Both the position numbers and the translations under genes were made by a program. From contig JAHNUO010000006.1 of assembly GCA_019787685.1 (NCBI GenBank), positions 1,178,001 through 1,242,000 of the forward strand: 64,000 bases of DNA. The letters are read 5' to 3'. Position 1 is the first letter of the stretch. Each line of letters opens with the position of its first letter. The stretch is from Chiua virens. Its lineage: Eukaryota > Basidiomycota > Agaricomycetes > Boletales > Boletaceae. Below the pieces are notes generated by a model. The model saw only the letters and a list, made by a program, of their open reading frames with translations, was not told where the DNA came from and did not search any database. Positions 36,190 to 48,503 of this stretch are shown here, in pieces.

Positions 36190-38903
36190 ATGATGACCAT
36201 TCCAGCACCAGCAGCACCCCGCGAGGAATGGCCCGACGCCGACTTCGATTTACCCGACGGCGATCATATTCGCTCCCTTGACATCGAATCCGACAAGGAG
36301 GATGACGAAGACAACCTCGACTGGGATATCGAGATGGACTTTGGAAAGACCGGTGGCGCAAGAGCAAAGGCTGTCGTCTCCGGTCTCGCTGCACGCACAG
36401 AGTTCGCCAGGTTCTCCTCGGGTGCAATGATTACCATCCGTCCCCCGCTTACCTCTCAGGAGGAGGTGGATGAAGAAGACGACGAGGGCGTATCTACCAT
36501 CAAGGTCGCAGAACTTGCCTCTACCCTCAAAGCCGTCGCCCAGCCCCCTCCCCCCATCGACGAAGATTTCGAGTCCGCCTTCTCTCTTCCTTCCGACCTA
36601 ACTCGTCTCTCCCTCGCTCCTTTACCTCTTAGCCATCGATCATCCAAGAATTCACTCGAGTGGGGTGATCGTGATCAGACTTCCTCCTCCCAGTCCTCAG
36701 ACGCTTACTCAACCCTGGGCTTTGCCGATGGTTCCTCTTCAAATTCCGTCTCTTCTCTCTCCCTCCCTGACACCGAGGAGAGCGAATGCGACGAGGATGA
36801 CAGTGAGCTCGACGGCATCGTCATTCCCTCCGGGCTTTTCGAGTCCGGCCATGGCGGAAAACATCTCAAAAAGATTCTTGAGTCCAAGAAAAAGGCCCCT
36901 CCCTCAGATCAGCAAGCAAAAGTTGCTAGCCCTGATCCAGAGGACGACTTTGAGATGGGCCTTGTCATCCAAGACGATGACGACGTTAGCCCCAGTCGGC
37001 TCGTCAGCGCAAAGCAAACCCATTGGTTTGCAACACGCAGTAAAAGCGCCCCAGCTCGAGCCCTTATTCCTGCCCGTCCGCCTTCCCGTCTTAGGGCCGA
37101 CCGAGCCAAATCACCTGTTAACCCTCCAATATCGTCTGCTCGTCAACTTCAGCGCATCAAACTTTCATCGTCACCCCCTCCCCGACCTCCTACACGTGCT
37201 CAGACATATAAGGAAGCACTTTCAGCCGCCCCTCCTGTCCCCACAAACACCTTTTTGTCCACCAAGCCTGGCAGTCTCCGAGGACAAAAGTCTCACTCAG
37301 GACTCAAGCCGCCAACTCCGACATCGACTCAGCGTAAAGGGCTCACTCGCAAGGCTTCACTGTCTTCGCTGATGGAGTCTAGCAGCTCCCAAGCGTCAGG
37401 CTCTGGGACAGCCCCCGCTGCGGGGCCATCTACCAAGCCGGCACGGTACGAAGCGCCTACAGCCGCTTCACGTGCCAAATCACACACGAGCTCAACGAGC
37501 CGCATTCACGCACTTGACTTCATCGTGCCACCCACACGCCCTTCGACCCCGTCGTCAAATCCTGCTGCATTACGTCTAACGATGCCGACTTCTATGCGAA
37601 TCAAGTCAAGGCCTTCCCTATCCTCTATTTTCCCTGGTCCTACCCCTGCTACGCAACCCCAGTCTTCCCATCGTGCCATTTCTCCCATTCCATCTATTAC
37701 ATCCCTTCGTACCCGCATATCCCACAATCAGACGCCGTCAATACCTTCAACATCAGCTCCTAAGCTCCTCCGTCGTCCCAAACGTCAGAGGATGTATGGG
37801 GATGGCACTGAGCTAGATGCTTTCGAGGACCTCCCAACAGATAGGGACAAGGAAGGGAAATTTAGAGTGCAGCCCAAAGCCTCAAACCGTGGAGGTGTCA
37901 TAACGCACTCAAAGTCCTCGGACAAAGAAAAGGACAAGGGGACGCTCCGCAAAAAAGGCCGCATAGATGATCTAAGTCCGGCACTTGGTGAGTCCTCGCA
38001 TTGTTCTGTCATTGTCCTTGGACCTGATCCCTACAACCCTTTATAGACCCTCCAGGTGCACTCACACCATCTACAAATACATTACGACGCACCGGGCGCA
38101 TCGAATTCTCCAAAGCTGTGGAATTACCCGTTAAAAAGAAAAGGGACGTATCCTCACCGGTGCTCGGTCATACACGACGCAAACCCACCCTTATTCGACA
38201 CCTCGGAGGACACAGCGGGCCAAAGGGTATGTGCAAACCTTGTCTTACCCGAATGTGAACTTAAAGTTGCCAAGTTGTTGGAGATATGAAGTGGAATCCT
38301 TCTACCCTCCGCTGGGAGGGTAATGATCAGGTGCTTCGAGATTTCGACGCAGTCGTTGGAACATCGACTCGGCCCGCTCTTATCACACACCTCACCGGAT
38401 CTTCACTTGGCTCTCCTGTCGGTTCCTTTGCCTCTGGTGCACGGAAAGTAGGCAACATGATTTTTGATCCAGCACGAATGTGTTGGATTTCTACACTACC
38501 CCCGGATGAAGAGGAACCAGACGTTTTCGCGGACCTTGCCGATGACGAGGAAGACGATGAATGGGAAGCCAAAGCTGGCACGATTCGTGCCAGTCAACAG
38601 CAAGGTTGCACCAGTAACACATCCTCAGAAACAAGTGAATTTCCCGTTATCGTCACTGCCCCCAGTCCTGCACGCAGCCGCGTTCGAACAACATCTGAAT
38701 CCGAGAGCGACCGAGGGTCGCGTGCATCCATCGTTTATGATGTCGCCGATGACTTCGTCGAAGTTTGTCGCACCGCTGAAGAGCGTCACCGTTCGGAGAT
38801 TAGGGGCTGGCGCTTGTCGCTGTCAAGACAGACCAATGTTCTCGGTGAACCAGATCGATCATACCTATATGAAATCCGTGCACTCGCTACCAGGAAGTAC
38901 TGA
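36190..38903 (+). CDS. BYR4: Byr4/Bfa1, spindle-checkpoint GAP subunit
   Basis: Byr4 (Bfa1) with Cdc16/Bub2 forms the GAP complex that holds the small GTPase Spg1/Tem1 off and delays septation and mitotic exit. The first in-frame ATG is 36190. The N-terminus is acidic (EEWPDADFDLPDGDHIR), followed by DIEMDFGKTGG. A long Ser/Pro-rich region covers most of the 800 residues. After two introns the conserved C-terminus appears: MKWNPSTLRWEGNDQVLRDF, RPALITHLT, KVGNMIFDPARMCWIS and LADDEEDDEW, ending SYLYEIRALATRKY. These blocks define the family. Exons are 36190-37987, one from about 38047, and one ending at 38903. It follows NRDE2 in the same direction, 146 bp apart. Confidence 0.9.
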
Positions 38904-39272
38904 TCCACTGGAGCTCCGGTCTCTTGTCCGCCACCACCTATATGTCCATCCTCCTATGGCCGCCATTGTCGTTCCATTATGTTAATACCTTCGCACCCGG
39001 ACCGAGTGCCTTTGTTCATGCATGCATTTCGATGATCGAGTTCGTCATACCTCTCGTTGTAAGCAGTTTTTGTTACTTTATTATATTCTTCCTTTCTCTT
39101 TTCTCCTGCATGGTTCTTACGGTATAATTTCACCGTCACTCGTTCATACGTTCCCTTTACTTTCCTTTGCGACTCGACGTGTATGGGACATACGGAATAC
39201 ATGTTCAACATCACTGGAATATAATAATGATCATAATAATTGCTGCTGAATCCAGAACGTACGTTAGCGGAC
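38904..39272. other. Intergenic: BYR4 3' flank and UreD promoter
   Basis: About 370 nt. An AT-rich stretch near 39215-39240 lies just upstream of the UreD start and could be its core promoter. No gene is seen. Confidence 0.4.
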
Positions 39273-40272
39273 ATGGCAGACGACAAGCGCCTCCTTGCAG
39301 GACACGGTCGAATCGCTTGTACCTCTCATGGCTCGTCCGCCGTCTTTACTGAGTTGTCAGCAACTTATCCCCTCAAGGTCCTCTCCCCACTAGTCGTTGC
39401 TGACACGGTCGCGATCGTTTATGTTTTGAGCTACGGAGGTGGTCTAGTCAATGGCGATCACGTCAAGCTAAACGTCCACATAAAGGACGGCTGCAAACTC
39501 GTTCTCTTATCACAGGTAAGCTACCGGGTTACGAGGTAGCTACCATGTGTTGACATCGAATCTTGAGGGGTCCACAAAAGTATTCAAGACACGTCCTGGA
39601 GATCGGCGGTCGATACGCTTCAGAGAACTACCTCACACAGCTCCAAATGTGACTACCTCTGTGATCGAAGCCACTGTTGCACCCGGCAGTGCGCTTTTCC
39701 TTCTCCCCGACTCAGTGACATGCTTCCGTGCGGCGTCCTATTCTCAAACGCAGAGAATCAAACTATCCGGCGGCGCCTCCCTCGTGCTGCTTGACTGGAT
39801 TACCTCTGGCCGCAAGTCGCTCGGAGAGGAGTGGGTATTTTCCCGATATCACAGTCTCAACGAGGTCTTTCTCGATGGACACTGCATAGCGAGGGACATC
39901 ACGCTACTGGAGAGTCCCTCGCAGCCCGATGAGCAGGCTGGAGCGTCAGAGAATTCTCAGTGCCAAGGTTTATCCCGCACCCTCGAAGAGAGGCTTAAGC
40001 CCTACTCGTGTTATGCCACCGTGATATTCTCGGGGCCTCTCGTGCAGGGTGTCGTCGCGCATCTCAATCAGCTTTATCAGTCGATGACGGTATTCAAACT
40101 CGCTTCCCCCGCGCGTATGATATGGGCGCTCAGCCCTATCAGTGAAGGGAAGGGGTATATTCTACGGGCTGCGGGAGTGGACACCGAGGATGTGAAGGAC
40201 TGGCTACGGGAATCGCTGCGGGGATTCGAAGATGTCCTTGGCCGGGACACGTATCTCAAATTGTTTGTGTAA
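39273..40272 (+). CDS. URED: Urease accessory protein UreD
   Basis: UreD (UreH) helps deliver nickel to apo-urease, working with UreF and UreG. Exon 1 (39273-39515) begins MADDKRLLAGHGRIACTSHG and runs to DGCKLVLLSQ; exon 2 (39568-40272) continues GSTKVFKTRPGDRRSIRFRE. Diagnostic pieces are the beta-strand LSYGGGLVNGDHVKLNVHIK, the APGSALFLLPDSVTCF segment, and LVLLDWITSGRKSLGEEW, all typical of UreD. The length, about 315 residues, is normal. The second exon starts after a TTGAG acceptor, a GAG rather than CAG or TAG. UreF, UreG and urease are not in the window. Confidence 0.93.
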
Positions 40273-41070
40273 CGCCGTCCGTGCATGTTTAGGGTACGAG
40301 CATTCGCAGGTGGTCGTTGTCGCAGCTCTACAACTCGATCCACCTGGACTATTAGGAGCAAACAACCCATTCAATACCACTTCCGGCAGAAGCAGGACCG
40401 TTACAGATATGCACCAACTTGACCCCAGGACATCATTTTTATGATGAAGGTCAAGCGGATCTTTCTGCGCCATTGTTTCTGGTGCTTAGCAAGACAATCT
40501 TGGCCCTCATACGGGTGTACCCGGATGCTCGTTGTCAAGCCTGCTTGTCCATCGACGATAGCAGACAAAAGACTTTGCCGATGGATGTTTAGATCGTGCA
40601 CTTGGATCCAGCCGTCAGGAATGCGATGCTTGGTCACAGCTGTGTCCAGTCCTGGCTACAGTGTCATTATGTAACTTGAAATCCAGCGAGCTATAGTAGA
40701 AGACCGTGAGTGCGCTTGGCGAGTGTTACTGAGTTCGCAATCTACCTTTGTCCTGGTCGATCACTGAGTCACTCTCCCGATGGTATCACTCCAATCTGGG
40801 GATCTGTCTGGCGATTTGAATAAGTTCACACCTTGTTTCTGTTCTCCTCACCCGCTTGCACCATTTTCAAAGACTGTTTGTATTCATTGTCTATTACCTT
40901 CATACCAGTTACGAATCATTCAGTGATATTCAATGCTCATTCTTCAGATTACGACTTGCAAAGCGGGTCGATAATACGTTAGGAATGTAATGCGATACTG
41001 TAGTAAGACCCTCAGTGAGAGAGTGTAGATACAACAGTGTACCAACCAAGTGTCCCACTATCTATAATAA
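40273..41070. other. Intergenic between convergent UreD and AFG3
   Basis: 798 nt between the converging stops, long for this window. It holds the WW-domain remnant listed separately (40401-40637, minus). The rest has no supported coding frame on either strand. A T-rich patch with short repeats lies near 40880-40990. Confidence 0.5.
40401..40637 (-). pseudogene. Decayed WW-domain gene fragment
   Basis: On the minus strand, IPDGWIQVHDLNIHRQ, then VDGQAGLTTSIRVHPYEG and CLAKHQ align with LPDGWIQQHDTKYNRP, VDTRAHPLRIIWVHPYED and FLAAHP of the WW protein at 7210-7890. The order and spacing match. The open stretch begins at GTG, an in-frame TAG lies shortly upstream with no ATG between, the Phe-Trp pair is lost, and the frame stops after about 78 codons. 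I see no PY motif or glycine-rich tail. It may be a decayed duplicate. An undetected upstream exon could make it a real gene, so this is uncertain. Confidence 0.45.
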
Positions 41071-43572
41071 TTACCACCTATAGTCGTCTACGGACCTTGA
41101 AGCAGTAACGGGTGCAGGCGCAGGTTCCTCTAGCTCGCGGGGAGCTTCTTCAAGAGGTGGGGGAGCACTTCGTTCACTCCCTCTGTTCTGGTCGAGCCAC
41201 TTATCCATTTCATCGGCTTTGCCCGCAAAAGGTCGCTTGCCCAATAGATCAATCATGTCCTCACTGCGAAAACAGAAAAAAAATTCAGAATCTGAAAGAC
41301 TTGCCAGTTGGGCGGCATACCGAGTGATAACTTCTTTCTCCAGTAGCAACTGGGCAACTTTCTCGACATCATCGCGGTGACGGGTGAGCAAGTCAGTCGT
41401 TCTCTCATGCGCGGATCTAAACAGATAATTTATGAGCAATTCGGTAAACTCAACTAGAAAAACAGCAAAGTACGTGATCATCTTGCGAACTTCGGCGTCA
41501 AGCATCTCGCCTGTCTTCTCACTGAAAGGCTTTGTCCAGCTCTCCTTTTGGCCTTCGCGACCTCCGTAGCTGACAGGCCCAATGATCGAATTCATGCCGT
41601 AGTTGGCGCATGCTTCAAAAGCCATGCGGGTAATTTTCTGAAGATCGTCTTGAGCACCAGTTGTGATGTTCTCCAGACCAAAGAAGATTTCTTCAGAGAC
41701 ACGTCCACCAAGCGTCATACAAATTCGATCTATCATTTGCGGCGTGGAAAGTAGGTAACGATCTGGAGGCAGATACTATCGCGACATAGATGAGCTGAAT
41801 CCAGCCAACTGTATTGAGGCACTTACTTGTGCGTATCCCAGAGCCCCAACACCGCGAGGAATGATGCTGACTTTGAGCAGAGGATCTGCATGTTCTAGGA
41901 ACCAACCACAGACTGCATGACCAGCTTCGTGGTATGCGACAGTCTTCTTCTCCTCTGAACTGAGCACCCGGCTCTTTCGCTCCAACCCGGCGATCACTCG
42001 TTCGATAGCACTTTCGAAGTCGTCTTCCGTAACGTACTCGTGGGCCTTGCGAGCTGCATGGAGGGCAGCTTCGTTGCAAACATTGGCAATATCAGCACCA
42101 GAGAAGCCTGGGGTGAGAACAGCGAGCTTGTGGGCCAAATTGGACATATCCGACAGCTCTTGCGCGAGAAGGAGGGGTTTGAGGTGCACCATAAAAATAC
42201 CCTTCCGACCGGACACATCAGGTCGGTCGATGGCAATATGCCTATCAAAACGACCGGGACGCATCAATGCTGGATCAAGGACGTCAGGACGGTTGGTCCC
42301 GGCGAGGACAACAACGTGTTCTTGTGTTCCAAAACCGTCCATCTCCACCAATAGTTGATTGAGAGTTGATTCGCGTTCGTCATTCCCGCCAAAGCTACCG
42401 CCCTTGCCTCGAGATTTGCCAATAGCATCGATTTCATCAATGAAAATGATGCATGGTGCATTCTTCTTGGCAGAGGCGAAGAGGTCACGGACACGAGACG
42501 ATCCTACACCAACAAACATCTCGACAAATTCCGAACCAGAGACGGAAAGGAACGGAACGTTTGCTTCGCCTGCCGTGGCTTTTGCTAGGAGTGTTTTTCC
42601 TGTCCCAGGAGGACCTGACAGGATGGCCCCGCGAGGAATCTTTGCACCAAGTCTCTCGTACTTGGCGGGATCCTTCAGGAACTTGACGAACTCCATAATC
42701 TCCTCCTTGGCCTCATCCATTCCGGCGACGTCCTTGAATTTGACCTTGACGTCGGTATCCTTGTTGAACAACTTTGCTCTACTCTTTCCAATGTTGAAGA
42801 TCCCGCCTGGTCCACCGCCAGCAGAACCGCCGGCACGCCGACTCATGTAGAAGAGAAGACCAGCAAAGAGGATTGTGGGTGCGAAGTTGAGAAGGGTATT
42901 TAGTGTGGAAATTTCATCGTGATAGGCGACAGGTATCCGTTCATGACTGGGGATGCCGAGTTCGTTCTGAGCTTCTTCGAGCTTGCGCTCGAATGCCTCT
43001 ACGCTTCCTATAGAGAAATAGTAGTCACCGCCACCGACCGCGGCGGAATACATGGATCCTGTTGCGTTCGAGTGAAGCTTGATTCGGACCTTTTGCCGGT
43101 TGACGACGATGAGCTTGTCGACGAGAGCTTTGTCAAGGAATGCAGTCCTAAACTCCTGCCAAGTGATCTCCCGTGAAGTTGAAGACGAAGAGCCGCTCAA
43201 AGCGTAGATGATGGCAACGGAGGTGGCCAGCAAAGCTAACTGATTGGGGTTGAAATTGCTGTTGTTTCCTCCAGGAGGGGGCTTGGAGCGATGGGACTCG
43301 TCGTCGTCGGGATTGGACTGCCGGGAAGACGAGTGCTGTCGCTGAGACTGCTGATAGCGTTGAAAAAAGCCCTCGAGACCTTTTGGTATCCCTACACCCG
43401 CGCCATTCTCCTTGCCCACATCTTCGTCGACTTTCTTTGCTTTTCCCTTGTCTGTAGACTCGGGATGAGGATCACGAGAGGGTGTCGCGAAGAGCCGCGA
43501 GCCACGAGCTGCGGTGAGTGTGGCGACACGACGGTCGACAGCGCGAGCAAGACGAAGAGAACGAGAAAGCAT
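41071..43572 (-). CDS. AFG3: m-AAA protease subunit Afg3/Yta10
   Basis: Inner-membrane m-AAA metalloprotease subunit that degrades misfolded membrane proteins and processes mitochondrial ribosomal protein bL32m. The N-terminus is a basic targeting sequence ([20 protein letters not shown]). Two membrane helices follow, around [15 protein letters not shown] and [14 protein letters not shown], facing the matrix, then the AAA module with Walker A GPPGTGKT, Walker [12 protein letters not shown] and the SRH region [20 protein letters not shown]. The zinc site is HEAGH. Exons continue to [20 protein letters not shown] and the C-terminal helix. Two transmembrane segments and the sequence place it with Afg3/Yta10 or Yta12 rather than i-AAA. 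It ends about 52 bp upstream of WRAP73, same strand. Confidence 0.93.
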
Positions 43573-43624
43573 AAAGATGTCGATGAGCAGTGAGAGACGA
43601 CTTCAAGTAGAGATACAAGTGTGC

Positions 43625-45523
43625 TTAGTCAGCAGCTCCGTGAGCTTGCGTATGTTCCCGGTCCGACTCGGCTTCCCCCTCCACCTCAAATGCACAACAG
43701 AAACGGTCCTTGTCCATCAGCACCATCCCCTTCCCATCTGGCGCCCATCGCACGTCTCTCGTCTCGTACTCTGCTGTGATTGTTCTGTTCACTTCAGCCC
43801 ACACCGAGAATAATTCAATCAACTCACTGCTTGCAGGCACCCCAATGCACTCAGCCATATCCTCTTCATCACCTCCCTCTCCCACCCACTCATCGCTCCA
43901 AGTGAAGACACTCTGAGTGCCGCAACACATCACAAGGCTGCCTTTGCGTATCGGGTTCCACCGTGCATGCATCACCGGCTTCTGATGCAATAGTACACAC
44001 CGCAAACGTGGCACGAAGGGCTCCGACGGCGTTGGAAAGTCGTAGATGTGTACCCCGTTTGGCACACTATCTGTACATGCTCGGATTCAATACGTAGTTT
44101 TGAATAATAGCAGCAAAATCTCGTCACCATATCGAACGAACAACAGGGTGCCTGTCTTGTTCCATTCCAGTTGCACCGCTCCAGACTTCGGATTTGGCTT
44201 ACTCAGGTCCGCCTTGATTAAGCTTATGGTTTGTGGGCCGACCAGCCGCTCATCTGGGCAGCACTAATTCAGCGTCGTCGCTACAGACTCGGTAGGATTC
44301 TCACAGGAAAGGAACCCTCTGCCTTGCGTAGACTCCAACCAATTGGCGGGCTCCCGCCAGAGTGTCTGTCAGACGGATTATTAATACCCTGTGACTGGAC
44401 TCTTGACATACTACTCCGTTCGTAATCCGGCTAGATAACTCGAGGGTACATGTTGCTGACCACGTCAGACTGTCGAGGACATGGACCTAGGATGGCGTGA
44501 GTGGCGAACATTTATAAGACATCATTACCAACTTTGTCATCCCACCCGCCAACTGCAAGGAACATTCCGCTCGGATGCCAAGCCACCGAACGGACTCCGA
44601 AGCCTGGATCAGGACTCGGCGAGAATGTACCTTGTGTGACCCCTGCGAGCGAGAGAATGCTTATTTTATACTACGTTGAAATTTGCTAGCTTCAGAGCCA
44701 GAGATTTGCTCGTTGCCCAAGCAACGCACCTCTAAAATACCCTCCCATACTGCAATATAGTTTCCTGTAGGTGACAACGCGAGGGAAGATAGGTTAGTCG
44801 TGGGTAGCGGGAAATGCTGTGGGTGTCTTTTTCGTCACCTTATCAGCTTTGAAGACTGTGTATACATGCAAACGCACCCTCACAAGCTTGAATGAGTCGG
44901 GTACATCGTAGATACCCAATGTATCTTTAGATCTGTGGCGCTCGGCCAATACAAAGTACCGAGCGTCAGCTCGGAATGCATAGCCTACCGCAGGGTCAGT
45001 TTGGGCTTGCCAGAGCAGCATGACAAAAAAACCTCTGTCAGGATGGATAGGGAACTGGATGTAAGTGGCAGTCCCAGTTACAATCGACCAGATGGTAACC
45101 CGAAGCTGTCACGGGAAAAATTAACATGCGAATGGAAGACGAGATAAGCGAGCTTACACCCCATTCCGAAAAGCAGAGGAGATTCCGACCATCGGGGGCC
45201 CATTCCGCCTTCACGAGGCCTTCTGCGCCAGTCTCGATGTGGGCGCTCCAAGCTTCATCCCGAAGCTTGAAGACCTGCACGATACCACCTTTGGCCGAGG
45301 CCGCAAAGAGGTATTCCGAGTCGCAAGACCAACCAGCGTGTGAGATCCAGTGGCCTGGATCGGCAGACGTTCGGGTGGGAGTGATTGACCATGTGCGAGT
45401 GATCTGGAAGGTGTCGGTGCGACGCACGATCAGGACGTCCTCAACAGCATTGAGGATGAAATGAGCGCCAGGGCTGAAGTTGACGACGTTTCCTGACTGC
45501 TTGTAAATTTCTGTAAAGTCCAT
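43625..45523 (-). CDS. WRAP73: WRAP73/Wdr8, WD40 spindle-pole factor
   Basis: WRAP73 (Wdr8) is a WD40-repeat protein that, with Msd1/SSX2IP, anchors microtubules at spindle poles and centrosomes. The N-terminus MDFTEIYKQSGNVVNFSPGA and the beta-propeller pieces DVLIVRRTDTFQITRTWS, HAGWSCDSEYLFAASAKGGI, ETGAEGLVKAEWAPDGRN and RADARYFVLAERHRSKDT match the family in order. The C-terminal part ends VRWAPDGKGMVLMDKDRFCC. Several introns interrupt it; the 44.1-44.7 kb part was not resolved exon by exon. The start ATG is at 45523, about 200 bp from the divergent transporter gene. Confidence 0.85.
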
Positions 45524-45721
45524 GTGTGCAAGTTTGAACTACTTAGGTGGTGATGATGACATGTAAGTTGTTACGCCGCGTCTGGTCATTTTTGTGCAGT
45601 CACAACCACTCACAGTCTGACCAAGTGCTTACATGTCATCCGACTCTGTCAGCGCTGCGAGCGGCCCAATTCTTTATAAATTGGTGCGATCTACCATGGT
45701 CCCATTCAATAGTCCCCGGCC
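45524..45721. promoter_or_regulatory. 198 bp bidirectional promoter, WRAP73/MFS exporter
   Basis: 198 bp separate the divergent start codons. No clear TATA box is visible. Any drug-responsive element would lie on the transporter side; I recognise none. Confidence 0.35.
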
Positions 45722-47810
45722 ATGCCCTCAGTAGCAGATTCACAATCGATTCGTTCGACCAGCACCGCGGTCCATGCGTTCGAACTCGACGACAAGCCTG
45801 TTGACCCATTTCTTGTTCGTTTCTCTCCCGGAGACCCGGAAAATCCAAAGGTATGTTGCGCCCATTTCCAGTATCGTCTAATCTCACTCTACATTGCGCA
45901 GAACTGGTCAAGGATCAAGAGATGGTATCTCACTATGACAGGAGGTCTTCTTGTCCTCTGCGCGTTAGTTTCTGTCTAATCGAGCCCGATTTTACCACTC
46001 AACCTCTGCATAATAGCACGTACTCGAGCAGTGCTCCGTCACCGATCTTACCATTGCTACTCCGAAAGTTCGGATTCTCAACTGAAGTTGCGATTCTTAC
46101 GATCTCTGTTTTCGTCGGCGGATACTGTGTCGGCCCTCTTTTGTGGGCGCCGCTATCCGAGCAGTATGGACGACGTCCGATTTTTATCTTGTCTTTCTTT
46201 GGTCTTCTGGTTTGTCGCGCCTATAGATGAAGTGAAGCAACCTTGAATGACCATGATGATGTCATCGACAGTGTTTTCAAATTGGCTGTGCCCTCTCCAA
46301 TAATACCGCGACAATAATTATCCTCCGCTTTCTTGGCGGGGTTTTCGCAGCTTGTCCACTGGCCAACTCTGGGTACGTCGCACCCACCCTTGACCATCTT
46401 GCTCGCTCAGAGGACGTACATCAGTGCTCTGATATCAGACATTTGGGGCCCGAAGGAGCGTGGCGCAGCATTAGCTATCTTCACTGTTGCTCCGTTTGCC
46501 GGTCCGGCTATCGGGCCTGTCGTCGGAGGCTACCTCTATCAAGCAGGGGTTTCGTGGCGTTGGACATTTTGGATACTCGTCATATTTGTGAGTCAACTCC
46601 GAGAGGGTTGTATAAACCTTTCATTAACAATGCGCTTCTAGTCAGGTGTTTGTTTGTTACAAATCGTATTTACTGTACCAGAGACTTTCGAGTACGCAAA
46701 TCTTGGCTCGGGTCATAGGTTCCCATTCATCGATCTCTTATTTCAGGCCTGTTTTACTTTTGAAGGCGGCACGGGAAAAGCGCAGAAACACGGGGGACGA
46801 ACGATATTATGCTGCAATGGAGACGACTTCCATGAAATTTAAGGATCGCTTAGAAGCCATCCTCGCACTTCCTTTCAAGGTCCTGTTTCAAGAACCGATT
46901 CTGATGGCACTCACGATATACATGAGTGTGCGTAACGTCACATCCACCGTCTTTGCTTGTAATTGACAAGTATTTCTAGTTTGTCTACGGCTGTATTTAT
47001 TTGTTGTTCGAAGCGTACCCAGTAGTATACACGGAAGGACATCATCTCGAGCCTGGTCCGTCTGGCCTAGTGTATCTTCCAATACCAGTTGGTAGTTTCA
47101 TCTCGGTTGTCGTGGTATGCACCTATCATTTCTGTTCTTACTACATGGCTGATGACCGGTCAGTATGTGTTGTTCATAAACACAGACTATGCTCGAAAGG
47201 TGGAAGAATACGCTCCGGATCCTGTACCACCGGAGTACAGACTGCGCGTGGCGATGATTGCATCGCCGTTATTTGCCATATCTTTCTTTTGGTTTGCGTG
47301 AGTCTCTTGTCAATGTGTACCCCCGACGATGCTGAGGTAACATTGGACACAGATGGACCTCCTTCCCAAACATATCCATTTGGGTTCCAATGGCTTCCGC
47401 GCTGGTTCTGGGATTCAGTATATGTTGGATGTTTGTAAGTTTCAGCTACATGTCCCTAGTGCCACCTTTTCATGTCCCTGCGTAGCTGGCGTTGTTCAAC
47501 TACATCATTGATGTGTACCTCTCTATCGCCGCATCTGCACTTGCCGCAACTGTTGTCGTCCGTAGTGCTTTCGGTGCCGGCTTCCCGGTAGGTATTGCAT
47601 TAAATCCAGGCAAGCATGTACTTACTAGAAGGCAAGTTATTCGCATCCCAGATGTACGCGAAACTCGGCCCACAGTGGGCGTCCTCTCTTGTCGCTTTTA
47701 TTGCTCTTGCGATGACTCCCGTGCCATTCATCTTGACAAAGTATGGACCAGCTATCCGATCCAAATCCAAATTTGCACCTCCGCGTCCGCCAGTTAGAAT
47801 GTCTGTTTAG
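45722..47810 (+). CDS. MFS transporter, DHA1 family exporter
   Basis: Twelve-helix major facilitator of the DHA1 (drug:H+ antiporter 1) type, related to fungal polyamine and multidrug exporters. The cytosolic N-terminus MPSVADSQSIRSTSTAVHAF is joined by introns to NWSRIKRWYLTMTGGLL. Helices carry APSPILPLLLRKFGFSTEV, SVFVGGYCVGPLLWAPLSEQ and YGRRPIFILSFF (motif A-like), then PKERGAALAIFTVAPFAGPA and the motif C segment IGPVVGGYLYQ. Later exons give LVYLPIPVGSFI, RVAMIASPLFAISFFWF, AASALAATVVVRSAFGAGFP and a final helix. About nine exons are needed. Substrate is unknown. Confidence 0.88.
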
Positions 47811-48117
47811 TGAAGGATGTCGATCCGACTCGATCGACGGATACCTGAGAATATTAGGAAAACGCACCACACAGTTAGGATAAGGTATATACGAAATGTA
47901 AAATCATTAGTATTGTATCACAGCTATAATTCTTATCTCCACATGCAACAACGACAGGGAGACAACTTATTTATACCTAGGCTAGTCGGGGGCCACACGC
48001 TCCCAATTATGTAGTGAGACGAATGAGGAAAGTTAGTCTCACGCTAACTACAATTGGTCACTGGTCATGGCCGCGCGCTTTGGTGTTCGAGTCTACAACT
48101 AGGACCCGAAATTCAAG
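47811..48117. other. Intergenic: MFS 3' flank and uS17m promoter
   Basis: About 307 nt between two plus-strand genes. A/T-rich near 47870-47960. No coding frame is supported. Confidence 0.4.
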
Positions 48118-48503
48118 ATGCCACCCATGGCCTTCACCGGGATTGTCACCAAAGTAGGCTGTATGAACAAAACGGCGACCGTAACGGTGTACAGGAATGT
48201 TATTCACAAAATAACTGGCAAGGTAAGTGCATCACCGAAATTTCGCGTATCCGGCTCGACTCTCTTCAGCGTATCGAGCGAACGACAAAAATTCTTACCC
48301 ATGATGAGGATAACGGTATGTATGAGTCGAAGAGACGCATAAATGTTACTAATGTGTTGTTAGCACTGCGCCTTCACGACAAGGTGTTGATTCGCAATTG
48401 TCCTCCCATATCTGCTCGTAAACGATTCAAGCTCGAGAAAATCATTAATAGCCCAGAAACCGTGCGCGAATTGGCACACACTGAAACAATTACACAATCG
48501 TAG
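48118..48503 (+). CDS. MRPS17: Mitochondrial ribosomal protein uS17m
   Basis: Small-subunit mitochondrial ribosomal protein of the uS17 family, binding 16S-type rRNA. Exons 48118-48222, 48270-48315 and 48364-48503 give MPPMAFTGIVTKVGCMNKTA, then RIERTTKILTHDEDNA, then LRLHDKVLIRNCPPISARKR. The order matches bacterial S17 (VxxKxxKTxxVxVxRxxxHKxxGK...RxxxKxxVHDE...GDxVxIxExRPLSxxKxF). The length, about 96 residues, fits. An N-terminal targeting sequence is not obvious, as in several uS17m proteins. Confidence 0.9.

Noticed and set aside
40441..40674. Plus-strand open frame MMKVKRIFLRHCF...
   Set aside because: It is the complement of the WW remnant and shows no recognisable domain.
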